A stretch of DNA of 64,000 bases from Streptomyces sp. NBC_01304 (lineage in GTDB: Bacteria > Actinomycetota > Actinomycetes > Streptomycetales > Streptomycetaceae). The translations under genes were made by a program, and so were the position numbers. Of this stretch, positions 10,348 through 19,059 are shown piece after piece; the stretch's first letter is position 1; the number at the start of each line of letters is the position of its first letter. The stretch lies in assembly GCF_035975855.1 (NCBI RefSeq), contig NZ_CP109055.1, forward strand, positions 8,928,001 to 8,992,000. Reading direction: 5' to 3'. The notes under the pieces were generated by a model. The model made no database searches and was not told the DNA's origin. It saw nothing but the letters and a program-made list of their open reading frames with translations.

Positions 10348-10800
10348 GTGCTGAACGATCTCGACGAACGCATCGTGCACGCCCTCGCCGAGGACGCCCG
10401 CCGCTCCTACGCCGACATCGGCCAGCTGGTGGGGCTCTCCGCCCCCGCGGTGAAGCGCCGCGTCGACCGGCTGCGCGCCACCGGGGCCATCACCGGCTTC
10501 ACCGTCCGGGTGGACCCGGCGGCGCTCGGCTGGGAGACCGAGGGGTTCATCGAGATCTACTGCAGGAGCAACACCTCGCCCGAGGCCATCAAGAAGGGCC
10601 TCGAGCGCTACCAGGAGGTCGCGGCCGCCTCGACCGTCACCGGTGAGGCGGACGCGATCGTCCAGGTCTTCGCCTCCGACATGCGCCACTTCGAGCGGGT
10701 GCTCGAGCGCATCGCGGGGGAGCCGTTCGTGGAGCGCACCAAGTCGGTGCTGGTGCTGTCGCCGTTGATGCGACGGTTCTCGTCGGGGGCGCCGGCCTAG
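10348..10800 (+). CDS. Lrp/AsnC-family transcriptional regulator
   Basis: A 150-residue regulator with an N-terminal HTH (about residues 5-50; DARRSYADIGQLVGLSAPAVKRRV) and a RAM/AsnC effector domain. It starts at GTG 10348 with a weak AGAAG ribosome site, 23 bp after the permease stop, so the two are probably co-transcribed. It lies between two RCGCAA arrays (8624-8698 and 11612-11670) that precede the permease and davA, and it is the obvious candidate to bind them, with lysine or a breakdown product as effector. Confidence 0.9.
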   Translation: MLNDLDERIVHALAEDARRSYADIGQLVGLSAPAVKRRVDRLRATGAITGFTVRVDPAALGWETEGFIEIYCRSNTSPEAIKKGLERYQEVAAASTVTGEADAIVQVFASDMRHFERVLERIAGEPFVERTKSVLVLSPLMRRFSSGAPA

Positions 10801-10834
10801 TTTCGGGGCCCGGCGCGGTTTCGAGGGCCCCGGC

Positions 10835-11440
10835 CTAGTTGACGTCGCCAGTCGGATACTCGAGCTTCCACGGCACGACGTGGAAGTCGCCGGTGCCGCG
10901 CTTGACCTGCTCGAACGGGGCGGCGCTGTTGCACTTCGTCAGGTTCTTCGTCCCGTCGGGCCCACCGGTCTCGCTTGCGGCCCAGCTGTAGCCCAGCCGG
11001 TCGTGCTTGCCCAGGTCGTGCACGGAGAAGCCGACCCGGCCGCCCTTGGCGCCGGCCATCAGGCCCGGACTCGTCCGCTCGATGATGCCGGTCGCCGTCG
11101 CCACCTTGCCGCCGGTCACCAGGCAGTCGATGCGCCCCTCGGCCCAGCCGCCCTTGCCGCCGGGCTTGTCGAGGTGGACGAACCTGAAGGTGCCCGTCGC
11201 CTTGTCCGGGCGCATGTTGTTCTTCGCGGCCAGGTGGGCGTCGAAGGTGAAGGTCACATCCTCCGTGGTGGCCCGGTACAACTTGGCCGTCCCGGTGAGC
11301 GCGGCCGCCTCCCGTGCCTCGGTGCGGGTGCCGCCGTCCCCACCCCCGTGGGCGACGGCGGCACCCGCGGTCCCGGCGGTGATCAGCAGTGCGGCTCCGA
11401 GGGCAGCGACACGAGTACGAGTGAGAGCTGTACGACGCAC
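10835..11440 (-). CDS. Secreted protein of unknown function
   Basis: A 201-residue protein with a Sec-type signal peptide (basic MRRTALTRTR, a hydrophobic core, then a GTAGAAVAHG cleavage region). The mature part is beta-rich with TGTAKLYR and VGFSVHDLG segments and two cysteines (in RIDCLV and TKCNSA) that could form a disulfide. It resembles a family of small exported Streptomyces proteins of unknown role. GTG 11440 has GGAGGA six bases upstream. It points against the lysine-module genes and divergently from davA, so it may be an unrelated insertion into that module. Confidence 0.72.
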   Translation of the reverse strand: MRRTALTRTRVAALGAALLITAGTAGAAVAHGGGDGGTRTEAREAAALTGTAKLYRATTEDVTFTFDAHLAAKNNMRPDKATGTFRFVHLDKPGGKGGWAEGRIDCLVTGGKVATATGIIERTSPGLMAGAKGGRVGFSVHDLGKHDRLGYSWAASETGGPDGTKNLTKCNSAAPFEQVKRGTGDFHVVPWKLEYPTGDVN

Positions 11441-11610
11441 GGGAATCCTCCGTGTTCGGGCCGTTCACCCGGACCTCCCGGGCGACATCACCGTCTCGCG
11501 AACAGCCCCTTCGGCACGTCGTCCCACGGACCGGTCACGGCCTCCGCCGCACGGGGGAAACGCCGTCAGCCCCAGGGCTCGGGGCCCCGCCGGACCAGGG
11601 GCGATGCCCC

Positions 11611-11671
11611 CGCGCAACGAATCGCCGCCCCCGCACCCCGACGCGCAATGGATCGCCCGTCCAGGCGCAAC
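11611..11671 (+). promoter_or_regulatory. RCGCAA half-site array upstream of davA
   Basis: GCGCAA begins at 11612, 11643 and 11665 (spacings 31 and 22). The first reads GCGCAACGAATCG and the third CCAGGCGCAACGG, close to copies before the permease. The array ends just before a putative -35 (TTGTCC, 11681). Confidence 0.5.
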
Positions 11672-11680
11672 GGTCGCGCC

Positions 11681-11710
11681 TTGTCCCGCTGCCACGCGGG
11701 CCCGTACCGT
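11681..11710 (+). promoter_or_regulatory. Putative davA promoter
   Basis: TTGTCC (11681-11686), 18 bp, then TACCGT (11705-11710), about 45 bp before the davA ATG. The box order and the position of the half-site array match the permease promoter. Confidence 0.35.
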
Positions 11711-11754
11711 CAAAGCGTCCCCGCACACCCCTTTCGTACCGTCGAGGTCTGCCC

Positions 11755-12555
11755 ATGCCCCCGCTGCGCACCGCCCTGCTCCAGAGCTCCGGACGACCCG
11801 GTGACGTCGCCCGGAATCTGGAGATCCTGGACGCGGCCGCGACCCGTGCCGCCGCGGCGGGCGCCGGGGTGCTCGTCTGCCCCGAGATGTTCCTGACCGG
11901 GTACGCGATCGGCGACGACGTGCAGCGCCTCGCCGAGCCCGCCGACGGGCCGAGCGCCCGGGCCATCGGCGAGATCGCCGCCCGCCACCACGGCCTGCAC
12001 GTGCTCTACGGCTACCCGGAGCGCGACGGCGAGCAGGTCTACAACTCGGCCCAGCTGATCGGCCCCGACGGCACCTCGCTCGCCAACTACCGCAAGACGC
12101 ACCTCTTCGGCGGCTTCGAGCGCGAGCAGTTCACGCCCGGCGACCAGCCCGTCGTGCAGGTCGAGGTCGGCGGCCTGAGCGTCGGCATCATGATCTGCTA
12201 CGACGTGGAGTTCCCGGAGAACGTACGGGCGCACGCCCTGGCCGGCACCGACCTCCTCCTGGTGCCGACCGCGCAGATGCACCCCTTCCAGTTCGTCGCC
12301 GAGGCGGTCATCCCGGTCCGGGCCTTCGAGAACCAGATGTACGTCGCGTACGTCAACCGCACCGGCCCCGAGGGCGAGTTCGAGTTCGTCGGCCTGTCCA
12401 CCCTGGCCGGGCCCGACGGCATCGCGAAGGCCCGGGCCGGCCGCGACGAAGAGCTCGTCCTCGCGGACGTCGACCCGGCGTTCCTCGCCCGGTCCCGCGA
12501 GACCAACCCGTATCTGCGGGACCGCAGGCCCGGCCTGTACTCCTCCCTCGTCTGA
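11755..12555 (+). CDS. davA: 5-aminovaleramidase-like carbon-nitrogen hydrolase
   Basis: A 266-residue nitrilase-superfamily amidase. The triad is visible: Glu44 in CPEMFLTGY, Lys114 in NYRKTHLFG and Cys148 in MICYDVEFPEN. These blocks match Pseudomonas DavA as I remember it (LVCPEMFLTGY, NYRKTHLFG, ICYDIEFPEN). DavA hydrolyses 5-aminovaleramide, the product of lysine 2-monooxygenase, to 5-aminovalerate and ammonia. The monooxygenase gene follows directly. ATG 11755 has GAGGT six bases upstream. The frame is open further upstream but that part covers the half-site array and has no homology character. A broader amidase role for other amino acid amides cannot be excluded. Confidence 0.85.
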   Translation: MPPLRTALLQSSGRPGDVARNLEILDAAATRAAAAGAGVLVCPEMFLTGYAIGDDVQRLAEPADGPSARAIGEIAARHHGLHVLYGYPERDGEQVYNSAQLIGPDGTSLANYRKTHLFGGFEREQFTPGDQPVVQVEVGGLSVGIMICYDVEFPENVRAHALAGTDLLLVPTAQMHPFQFVAEAVIPVRAFENQMYVAYVNRTGPEGEFEFVGLSTLAGPDGIAKARAGRDEELVLADVDPAFLARSRETNPYLRDRRPGLYSSLV

Positions 12556-12611
12556 GCCTCCCCGCTTCCTCCCCCTTCTCTTTCTGCCGTACCTGCAAGG
12601 AGTCCGCCCTC

Positions 12612-14306
12612 ATGACGTCCACGGTGCCCACCGCCGTCCCGCACACCGACGCGCAGCCGCCGATCACCATGTTCGGTCCGGACTTCCCGTACGCGTACGA
12701 CGACTTCCTGGCGAACCCGGCGGGCCTCGGTCAGATACCCGCGACCGAGCACGGCACCGAGGTCGCGGTCATCGGCGGCGGGCTCTCGGGCATCGTGGCG
12801 GCGTACGAACTGATGAAGATGGGCTTCAAGCCCGTCGTCTACGAGGCCGACCAGATCGGCGGCCGGCTGCGCACGGTCGGCTTCGACGGGTGCGACCCCG
12901 AGCTGACCGCCGAGATGGGCGCGATGCGCTTCCCGCCCTCGTCCACGGCGCTGCAGCACTACATCGACCTGGTGGGCCTGGAGACCAAGCCGTTCCCCAA
13001 CCCCCTTGCGGAGTCCACCCCTTCGACGGTCGTCGACCTCAAGGGCGAGTCGCACTACGCCACCACCGTCGACGACCTGCCGCAGGTCTACCGCGACGTG
13101 ATGAACGCGTGGAACGCCTGCCTGGAGGAGGGCGCCGACTTCTCCGACATGAATCGCGCCCTGCGCGAGCGCGACGTGCCGAAGATCCGGGAGATCTGGT
13201 CGAAGCTCGTCGAGAAGCTCGACAACCAGACCTTCTACGGCTTCCTCTGCGAGTCCGAGGCCTTCAAGTCCTTCAGGCACCGCGAGATATTCGGCCAGGT
13301 CGGCTTCGGCACCGGCGGCTGGGACACCGACTTCCCGAACTCCATCCTGGAGATCCTGCGCGTCGTCTACACCGAGGCGGACGACCACCACCGCGGCATC
13401 GTCGGCGGCTCCCAGCAGCTGCCGCTGCGGATGTGGGAGCGCGAGCCGCAGAAGATCGTGCACTGGGCGCTCGGCACCTCCCTGAAGTCGCTGCACGAGG
13501 GCGGCGAGCCCAAGCCCGCCGTGACCCGGCTGCACCGCACCGCCGGGAACCGCATCACCGTCACGGACGCCTCCGGCGACATCCGCACCTACCAGGCGGC
13601 GATCTTCACCGCCCAGTCCTGGATGCTGCTCTCCAAGATCGCCTGCGACGACTCGCTCTTCCCGATCGACCACTGGACGGCGATGGAGCGGACCCACTAC
13701 ATGGAGTCCAGCAAGCTTTTCGTCCCGGTCGACCGGCCGTTCTGGCTCGACAAGGACGAAGAGACCGGCCGCGACGTCATGTCGATGACCCTCACCGACC
13801 GTATGACGCGCGGCACTTACCTCCTGGACGACGGCCCGGACAAGCCCGCCGTCATCTGCCTCTCCTACACGTGGTGCGACGACAGCCTCAAGTGGCTGCC
13901 CCTGTCGGCGAACGAGCGTATGGAGGTCATGCTCAAGTCGCTCGGCGAGATCTACCCGAAGGTCGACATCCGCCGCCACATCATCGGCAACCCGGTCACC
14001 GTGTCCTGGGAGAACGAGCCCTACTTCATGGGCGCCTTCAAGGCCAACCTGCCGGGCCACTACCGCTACCAGCGCCGCCTGTTCACGCACTTCATGCAGG
14101 ACCGCCTGCCCGAGGACAAGCGCGGGCTCTTCCTCGCGGGCGACGACATCTCCTGGACGGCCGGCTGGGCCGAGGGCGCCGTGCAGACCGCGCTGAACGC
14201 CGTGTGGGGCGTCATGCACCAGTTCGGCGGGGCGACCGACGCGGCCAACCCCGGGCCCGGCGACGTCTACGACGAGATCGCGCCGGTGGAGCTGCCCGAG
14301 GACTGA
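12612..14306 (+). CDS. davB: Lysine 2-monooxygenase-like flavoprotein
   Basis: A 564-residue FAD-dependent amino acid monooxygenase of the amine oxidase family. The dinucleotide fold VIGGGLSGIVAAYEL lies at about residue 55 and a C-terminal FAD segment AGDDISWTAGWAEGAVQT near residue 515. Stretches such as FGPDFPYAYDDFL, FGQVGFGTGGWD and TLTDRMTRGTY agree closely with Pseudomonas DavB from memory, and the length is the same. The reaction is oxidative decarboxylation of L-lysine to 5-aminovaleramide. AAGGAG lies nine bases before ATG 12612; 56 bp separate it from davA, so they form an operon. Substrate choice among basic or aromatic amino acids is inferred. Confidence 0.85.
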   Translation: MTSTVPTAVPHTDAQPPITMFGPDFPYAYDDFLANPAGLGQIPATEHGTEVAVIGGGLSGIVAAYELMKMGFKPVVYEADQIGGRLRTVGFDGCDPELTAEMGAMRFPPSSTALQHYIDLVGLETKPFPNPLAESTPSTVVDLKGESHYATTVDDLPQVYRDVMNAWNACLEEGADFSDMNRALRERDVPKIREIWSKLVEKLDNQTFYGFLCESEAFKSFRHREIFGQVGFGTGGWDTDFPNSILEILRVVYTEADDHHRGIVGGSQQLPLRMWEREPQKIVHWALGTSLKSLHEGGEPKPAVTRLHRTAGNRITVTDASGDIRTYQAAIFTAQSWMLLSKIACDDSLFPIDHWTAMERTHYMESSKLFVPVDRPFWLDKDEETGRDVMSMTLTDRMTRGTYLLDDGPDKPAVICLSYTWCDDSLKWLPLSANERMEVMLKSLGEIYPKVDIRRHIIGNPVTVSWENEPYFMGAFKANLPGHYRYQRRLFTHFMQDRLPEDKRGLFLAGDDISWTAGWAEGAVQTALNAVWGVMHQFGGATDAANPGPGDVYDEIAPVELPED

Positions 14307-14335
14307 CCGGTCCGTCGGTCAGGGGTGGCCGGGGG

Positions 14336-15265
14336 TCAGATCCCGGCCGCCCGCACCGCCGAGAACACCGCGGCGGCGACGTCCTTCAGCTCCTGGGCGT
14401 CCCGCGCCTGGCCCTGCAGATCGAAGAAGTACTCGCCCGGCACCCGCTCGGCGTGCGCCGCCAGGTCCTGAGCCAGCTGCTCGGCGCTGCCCTGGAAGGG
14501 CTGGCGGTCGCCGCCGTCGTACGGCTTCTCGGTGTACCGCGCGTTGATCCGTACGCTGACCTCGATGGGCCGTGTACGACCGCGCTCGGCGGCCAGCTGC
14601 TGCAGTCCGGACCAGCCCTGCGCGAGCTGCTCGGCGCCCATCGCCCCGGGCATCCAGCCGTCCGCCCGGTCCACCAGGCGGCGGGCCGCGCGCGGGCTGT
14701 TCGCGGGGAGCAGCACCGGGATCGGGCGGGCCGGCTTGGGGCCGACCTCGGAGGGCGCGATCGTGGTCAACCTGCCTTCGTACGAGACCGGGTCCGGGCC
14801 CCAGACCGCCTGGCAGACGTCCAGCACCTCGTCGAGGACGGCGCCGCGCTCGGCGAACGGCGTCGGCGACTGGGCCGCGTACTCGTCGAGCGACCAGCCG
14901 CTGCCGAGCCCCGCCACCACCCGCCCGTGGCTCGCCGCGTCCAGGGTGGCCAGCGAGCGGGCCAGCTCGAACGGGACGTGCAGCGGGGCGACGAGCACGC
15001 TCGTGCCGAGCCGGACCCGCTCGGTCGCGGCGGCGGCCAGCGTCAGGGACACCAGCGGCTCGGCCACCGAGCGGTACTGCTCCGGCCAGGGCAGGCCCTC
15101 GATGCCGTACAGGCCCTGGGTCGCGGGCGTCGGGAAGAGCACGCGCTCGAAGACCCACACGCTTTCGTAGCCGATGTCCTCGGCGGCCCGTGCGATCGCG
15201 GGGATGTCGCGGCCGATGTCGTACTGCTTCATCTGGGGGAGGGAAAGTCCGAGCTTGATCGCCAT
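14336..15265 (-). CDS. LLM-class F420-dependent oxidoreductase
   Basis: A 309-residue luciferase-like protein of the type usually labelled F420-dependent (N-terminal KLGLSLPQM, then YESVWVFERV and GRVVAGLGSGWS). The ATG at 15265 is preceded by CCCAGGAGG. It converges on davB with 29 bp between stops, and no strong hairpin is visible in the gap. No partner genes suggest a substrate. The cofactor assignment is by family resemblance only. Confidence 0.85.
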   Translation of the reverse strand: MAIKLGLSLPQMKQYDIGRDIPAIARAAEDIGYESVWVFERVLFPTPATQGLYGIEGLPWPEQYRSVAEPLVSLTLAAAATERVRLGTSVLVAPLHVPFELARSLATLDAASHGRVVAGLGSGWSLDEYAAQSPTPFAERGAVLDEVLDVCQAVWGPDPVSYEGRLTTIAPSEVGPKPARPIPVLLPANSPRAARRLVDRADGWMPGAMGAEQLAQGWSGLQQLAAERGRTRPIEVSVRINARYTEKPYDGGDRQPFQGSAEQLAQDLAAHAERVPGEYFFDLQGQARDAQELKDVAAAVFSAVRAAGI

Positions 15266-15378
15266 ACGTGGCCTCCTGGGGTGGTCCGGTTCCGGACGGG
15301 TGCGGGCACCAACTGGCCTACAGCCAAGGCGAAGCGGACGCCCGACGCCAGGGGCGGGTGGTGTGCCAGGGGCTCCGC

Positions 15379-16080
15379 TCAGCGCCAGGGCGTCAGCAGG
15401 CACCGTCCGACCAGGCCGACCCCCGCGTCCATCCGCTCCCTGAACTCCTCGGCGAGCTCAGGAAGTTCCCGCAGCCCCCACAGGACCCGCGCCGCCGACC
15501 AGGCCGCGTCCCGGGCCCGCTCCAGGCTCCACGAGCCGAGCAGATGGGTCAGGGGATCGGCGACCTGCAACAGGTCGGGGCCCGGCATCAGATCTTCGCG
15601 GATGCGCTCCTCCAGCGAAACGAGGAGATCGCCCACGCGGTCGAACTCGCCCTCAAGCTCGACGGGTTCGCAGCCGAGCGTACGACACGTGTCCACGACG
15701 GCCAGGGCGAGATCGTGCCCGATGTGCGCATTGATGCCCGCCAGCGCGAACTGCAGCGGGCGTACGCCGGGATGGCGCCGGTACTGGAACACCGGGCGCC
15801 AGCAGGCGGCGGGCCGGCGCCCGCTCGCCGCCGCGTCGACCGCGGACAGATAACGCTCGGCGAACCGGACGTCCAGCGCGGCGGCCGCTCTGACGTCCCG
15901 GAACGCGCCGCCGTCCAGGGAGCGGTCGACCTCTTCGGTGACGGTCAGATAGACCTGGTTGAAGACGGCCACACCATCCGTCCGCGGCCAGCTCGCGCCG
16001 AGCGCGCGCATCCGCGCGAGCACCGTGTCGACCTCGTACGTGCTGACCGTGCTGCCTGCGAGCTGCCCCGACTGCGCCAT
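15379..16080 (-). CDS. DUF5995-family protein
   Basis: A 233-residue soluble, alpha-helical protein. The segment ALAGINAHIGHDLALAV is the family hallmark (conserved N-H-D polar residues that could bind metal), with WRPVFQYR just before it. No signal peptide or membrane segment. The function of DUF5995 is unknown. It starts with ATG 16080 and is divergent from the GH6 gene (120 bp between). Confidence 0.75.
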   Translation of the reverse strand: MAQSGQLAGSTVSTYEVDTVLARMRALGASWPRTDGVAVFNQVYLTVTEEVDRSLDGGAFRDVRAAAALDVRFAERYLSAVDAAASGRRPAACWRPVFQYRRHPGVRPLQFALAGINAHIGHDLALAVVDTCRTLGCEPVELEGEFDRVGDLLVSLEERIREDLMPGPDLLQVADPLTHLLGSWSLERARDAAWSAARVLWGLRELPELAEEFRERMDAGVGLVGRCLLTPWR

Positions 16081-16200
16081 GCACGCAGCGTCCCAGGCCT
16101 AGCCTTGCACGGGGTCCGCCGGGCCGGGAGCTTCCCCGAAACGGGGGAACGGTCGGGCAGGGGTACCGCAGTTGACAGCATCCGTGGGGGGAAGCGCACC

Positions 16201-17412
16201 GTGTCAGGCTTACGCGCGCAGCGTCGTGCCGAGCGTCGTGCCGAGCGTCGCGCCGAGCGCCGCGAGCGCAGGCGGACGGCCGTCAGGCACGCCATGGCCG
16301 CGGCCGCGTCGGTCGTGGTCGCGGTGGGGACGACGGCCGGCATGGTGTCGGCCGTACAGGGCGGCAACGAGCACGGCGAGGCGGCGCCCAAGGAATCGCA
16401 GTCGCCGACCATGAACCCGCTGCCCGCGGTGCCCACAGCGTCCCCCTCGCCCGCACCCTCGCCGTCGCAGACCACCAAGTCGCCCTCGCCCAAGGCCTCT
16501 TCGAAGGAGCCGGAGAGCAAGCCGACGAAGACGGGCGCGCCGCCGGTGAGCACCTCGCTGTACCGGCACACCGACTCCCAGGTGCTCGACTGGGTCCGCG
16601 CCAACCGCGACGATCCGCGCCGCCCGCTCATCGAGCAGCGCATCGCGGAGCGGCCCGCCGCCGTGTGGTTCGCCGACTACGAACCGGACACGATCACCTC
16701 GCGGGTACGCGCGGTCACTTCGGCCGCGGGCACGCGGGTCCCCGTGCTCGTGGCGTACGCGATACCCGGCCGGGACTGCGGCGGGGCCTCCGAGGGAGGC
16801 GCGCCCGACCTGGCGGCGTACGACGGCTGGATCGACAGGTTCGCGGCGGGCCTCGGCTCCCGCGAGGTGATCGTGATCCTCGAACCGGACTCGATAGCCC
16901 AGTCCGACTGCCTCTCGGCCGGCGACCGCGCCGACCGCTTCGCCTCGCTGGCCCGCGCGGGACGCGCCCTGAAGTCCGCGAACCCGCGGGCGAAGGTGTA
17001 CTACGACGCCGGACACTCGGGCTGGAACCCGGCCGCCACCCAGGCATCGGCGCTGCGCAAGGCCGGGGCGGCGTCGGCGAGTTCGTCGGACGGGATCTTC
17101 ACCAACGTCTCCAACTTCCACCGCACCGGCGACGAGGTGGCGTACTCCCGCGCGGTGCTCACCGCCCTCGGCGGCCCCTCCGGCCTGGGCGCAGTGATCG
17201 ACACCAGCCGCAACGGCAACGGCGCCCCGGCAGCCGGCGAGTGGTGCGACCCGGACGGCCGCAAGATCGGCCGCCCGCCGACGCTGCGTACCGGCGAGGC
17301 GCGCATCGACGCCTACCTGTGGGTGAAGCTGCCCGGCGAGTCCGACGGCTGCAAGGGCGCCCCGGGGACTTTCACGCCGGGCTACGCCTATGACTTGGTG
17401 ACCGGGGGCTGA
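16201..17412 (+). CDS. Glycoside hydrolase family 6 (cellulase-type)
   Basis: A 403-residue secreted or membrane-anchored beta-1,4-glucanase/cellobiohydrolase. The N-terminus is very basic, with tandem RRAE units, then one hydrophobic segment (about residues 30-52), a Pro/Ser/Lys-rich linker (to about 120) and the GH6 catalytic domain. Motifs are AYAIPGRDCGG, VIVILEPDS (catalytic Asp), YYDAGHSGWNP and NVSNFH. No cellulose-binding module is present. GTG 16201 has GGGGGAAG seven bases upstream. Because the basic N-terminus is long and no clear cleavage site follows, a type II anchor is as likely as secretion. Confidence 0.88.
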   Translation: MSGLRAQRRAERRAERRAERRERRRTAVRHAMAAAASVVVAVGTTAGMVSAVQGGNEHGEAAPKESQSPTMNPLPAVPTASPSPAPSPSQTTKSPSPKASSKEPESKPTKTGAPPVSTSLYRHTDSQVLDWVRANRDDPRRPLIEQRIAERPAAVWFADYEPDTITSRVRAVTSAAGTRVPVLVAYAIPGRDCGGASEGGAPDLAAYDGWIDRFAAGLGSREVIVILEPDSIAQSDCLSAGDRADRFASLARAGRALKSANPRAKVYYDAGHSGWNPAATQASALRKAGAASASSSDGIFTNVSNFHRTGDEVAYSRAVLTALGGPSGLGAVIDTSRNGNGAPAAGEWCDPDGRKIGRPPTLRTGEARIDAYLWVKLPGESDGCKGAPGTFTPGYAYDLVTGG

Positions 17413-17414
17413 GC

Positions 17415-17431
17415 CCTCTCGCGAGGGGCGT
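17415..17431 (+). terminator. Short hairpin after the GH6 gene
   Basis: The arms GCCCTCTCGCGAGGGGC form a compact GC-rich stem just behind the GH6 stop codon. No U-tract follows, as is common for Streptomyces terminators. Confidence 0.4.
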
Positions 17432-17511
17432 GGGCAGCGGCCCGGCCCCCCACTCGCCTGCCGGAATCATTCATTCACTCGGCCCCTCTGGGCTCGGTTT
17501 GTGCCCGAAGT

Positions 17512-17552
17512 GGTGATCGACTTTAATCACCTGGCCCTGCGGCGTGCAGGGC
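17512..17552 (+). promoter_or_regulatory. Inverted repeats upstream of the uracil permease
   Basis: GGTGAT (17512-17517) and ATCACC (17526-17531) form a possible operator. A second hairpin, GCCCTGC/GCAGGGC (17534-17552), lies close to the ribosome site. One or both could control the permease, but I could not match them to a known PyrR or riboswitch motif. Confidence 0.35.
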
Positions 17553-17573
17553 GAGGGTGATCGGAGAGTGGAC

Positions 17574-18959
17574 ATGGCCGGCTTCGGGTGGAAGCTGCAC
17601 GGAGATGGCAAGCACCTGGCGCCGGGCGAGGTCGTCAAGCCGGACGAGCGGCTGACCTGGGGGCGCACGGCCGGCCTCGGCGCGCAGCACGTCGTCTCGA
17701 TGATCGGCGCGTGCTTCGTCGCTCCGGTGCTGATGGGCCTGGACCCGAACCTCGCGCTCATGGCCTCGGGTGTCGCCACCATCCTGTTCCTGCTGATGAC
17801 GCGGGGCCGCATTCCGAGCTATCTCGGCTCCTCGCTCTCGTTCGTCGGTGTCGCGGCGGTCATCGCAGGTCAGGGCGGGGACGCGGGCACGCTGACCGGC
17901 GCCCTGCTCGTCGTCGGAGCGGCCCTCGCGGTCTGCGGCATCATCATCCAGATCGTCGGCGGCAAGGTCATCCACGCGGTACTGCCGCCTGCGGTGACCG
18001 GCGCGGTGGTGATGCTGATCGGCTTCAACCTCGCCCCTGTCACGGCGGGCACGTACTGGCCGCAGGACCAGTGGACGGCGCTGGCCACGATGTTCTTCAC
18101 CGGGCTTGCCCTGGTGGTGCTGCGCGGGTTCTGGGCGCGTGTCGCGATCTTCCTGGGTCTTGTCTTCGGGTACGTCCTGTCGTGGGTCCTCGACCGCACG
18201 GCGGGGAAGATCCACTCGGCTGACGGCTCGGGCAAGGTGACGGACCACTGGCGCATCGACTTCAGCGGTGTCGCCAAGGCCGACTGGATCGGCTTCCCGA
18301 GCTTCCACGCCCCGAACTTCTCGGCCTCGGCGATCCTCGTGGCGCTGCCCGTGCTCGTGGCGCTGATCGCGGAGAACGCCGGCCATGTGAAGGCCGTGGG
18401 CGAGATGACCGGCGAGGTCCTCGACGACAAGATGGGCACGGCCATCGCCGCCGACGGAACCGCCACGATGCTCTCCACCGCCGTCGGCGGACCGGCGACC
18501 ACCACGTATGCCGAGAACATCGGCGTCATGGCGGCGACCCGTGTGTACTCGACGGCGGCCTACTGGGCCGCGGCGTGCTTCGCGTTGCTGTTCGGCCTGT
18601 GCCCGAAGATCGGCGCACTGGTCGCGGCGATCCCCGGCGGCGTGCTCGGGGGCATCACCGTGATCCTTTACGGCATGATCGGCCTGCTCGGCGCCCAGAT
18701 CTGGGTCCGGAACAAGGTGGACTTCACCCAGCCGCTCAATCTGGTTCCGGCCGCGGCGGGAGTCATCATCGGCATCGGTGGCGTGTCGCTGAAGTTCAGC
18801 GACAACTTCGAGCTGAGCGGCATCGCCCTGGGCACCCTGATCGTGGTCACCGGCTATCACGCCCTGCGCTGGCTCTCGAAGGCCGCCGGCACCCATCAGT
18901 CGCCCCTCCTCGACGGCGGCACCAGCGAGTACGACAACGACGTCCGCGCTTCGGGCTGA
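17574..18959 (+). CDS. Uracil/xanthine permease (NCS2 family)
   Basis: A 461-residue nucleobase:cation symporter with about 14 hydrophobic segments. Family marks are GLGAQHVVSM near the N-terminus, the signature VGGPATTTYAENIG (about residue 305) and AAIPGGVLGG. The ATG at 17574 has GGAGAG close upstream; GTG 17568 is in frame but overlaps that site. The extracytoplasmic DHWRIDF region is a normal loop. It stands alone after the GH6 gene. Uracil is the likeliest substrate; xanthine/uric acid cannot be excluded. Confidence 0.9.
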   Translation: MAGFGWKLHGDGKHLAPGEVVKPDERLTWGRTAGLGAQHVVSMIGACFVAPVLMGLDPNLALMASGVATILFLLMTRGRIPSYLGSSLSFVGVAAVIAGQGGDAGTLTGALLVVGAALAVCGIIIQIVGGKVIHAVLPPAVTGAVVMLIGFNLAPVTAGTYWPQDQWTALATMFFTGLALVVLRGFWARVAIFLGLVFGYVLSWVLDRTAGKIHSADGSGKVTDHWRIDFSGVAKADWIGFPSFHAPNFSASAILVALPVLVALIAENAGHVKAVGEMTGEVLDDKMGTAIAADGTATMLSTAVGGPATTTYAENIGVMAATRVYSTAAYWAAACFALLFGLCPKIGALVAAIPGGVLGGITVILYGMIGLLGAQIWVRNKVDFTQPLNLVPAAAGVIIGIGGVSLKFSDNFELSGIALGTLIVVTGYHALRWLSKAAGTHQSPLLDGGTSEYDNDVRASG

Positions 18960-19059
18960 GGATCCTGCGCCCCGAGGGGAGGCAGTGGGGGCGTTCAAGG
19001 CACATTCAAGTGGCTCACATGGGGTGCGCGCCAGACTTCTGATTGTCCATGCGCGCGGT

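Noticed and set aside
12198..14219. A 673-codon leftward frame opposite davB
   Set aside because: Composition (Val/Leu/Arg/Gly-rich without motifs) marks it as a shadow of the davB reading frame.
15268..16200. Longer N-terminus for the GH6 enzyme back to 15268
   Set aside because: That frame is opposite the DUF5995 gene and has no signal; GTG 16201 has a ribosome site.
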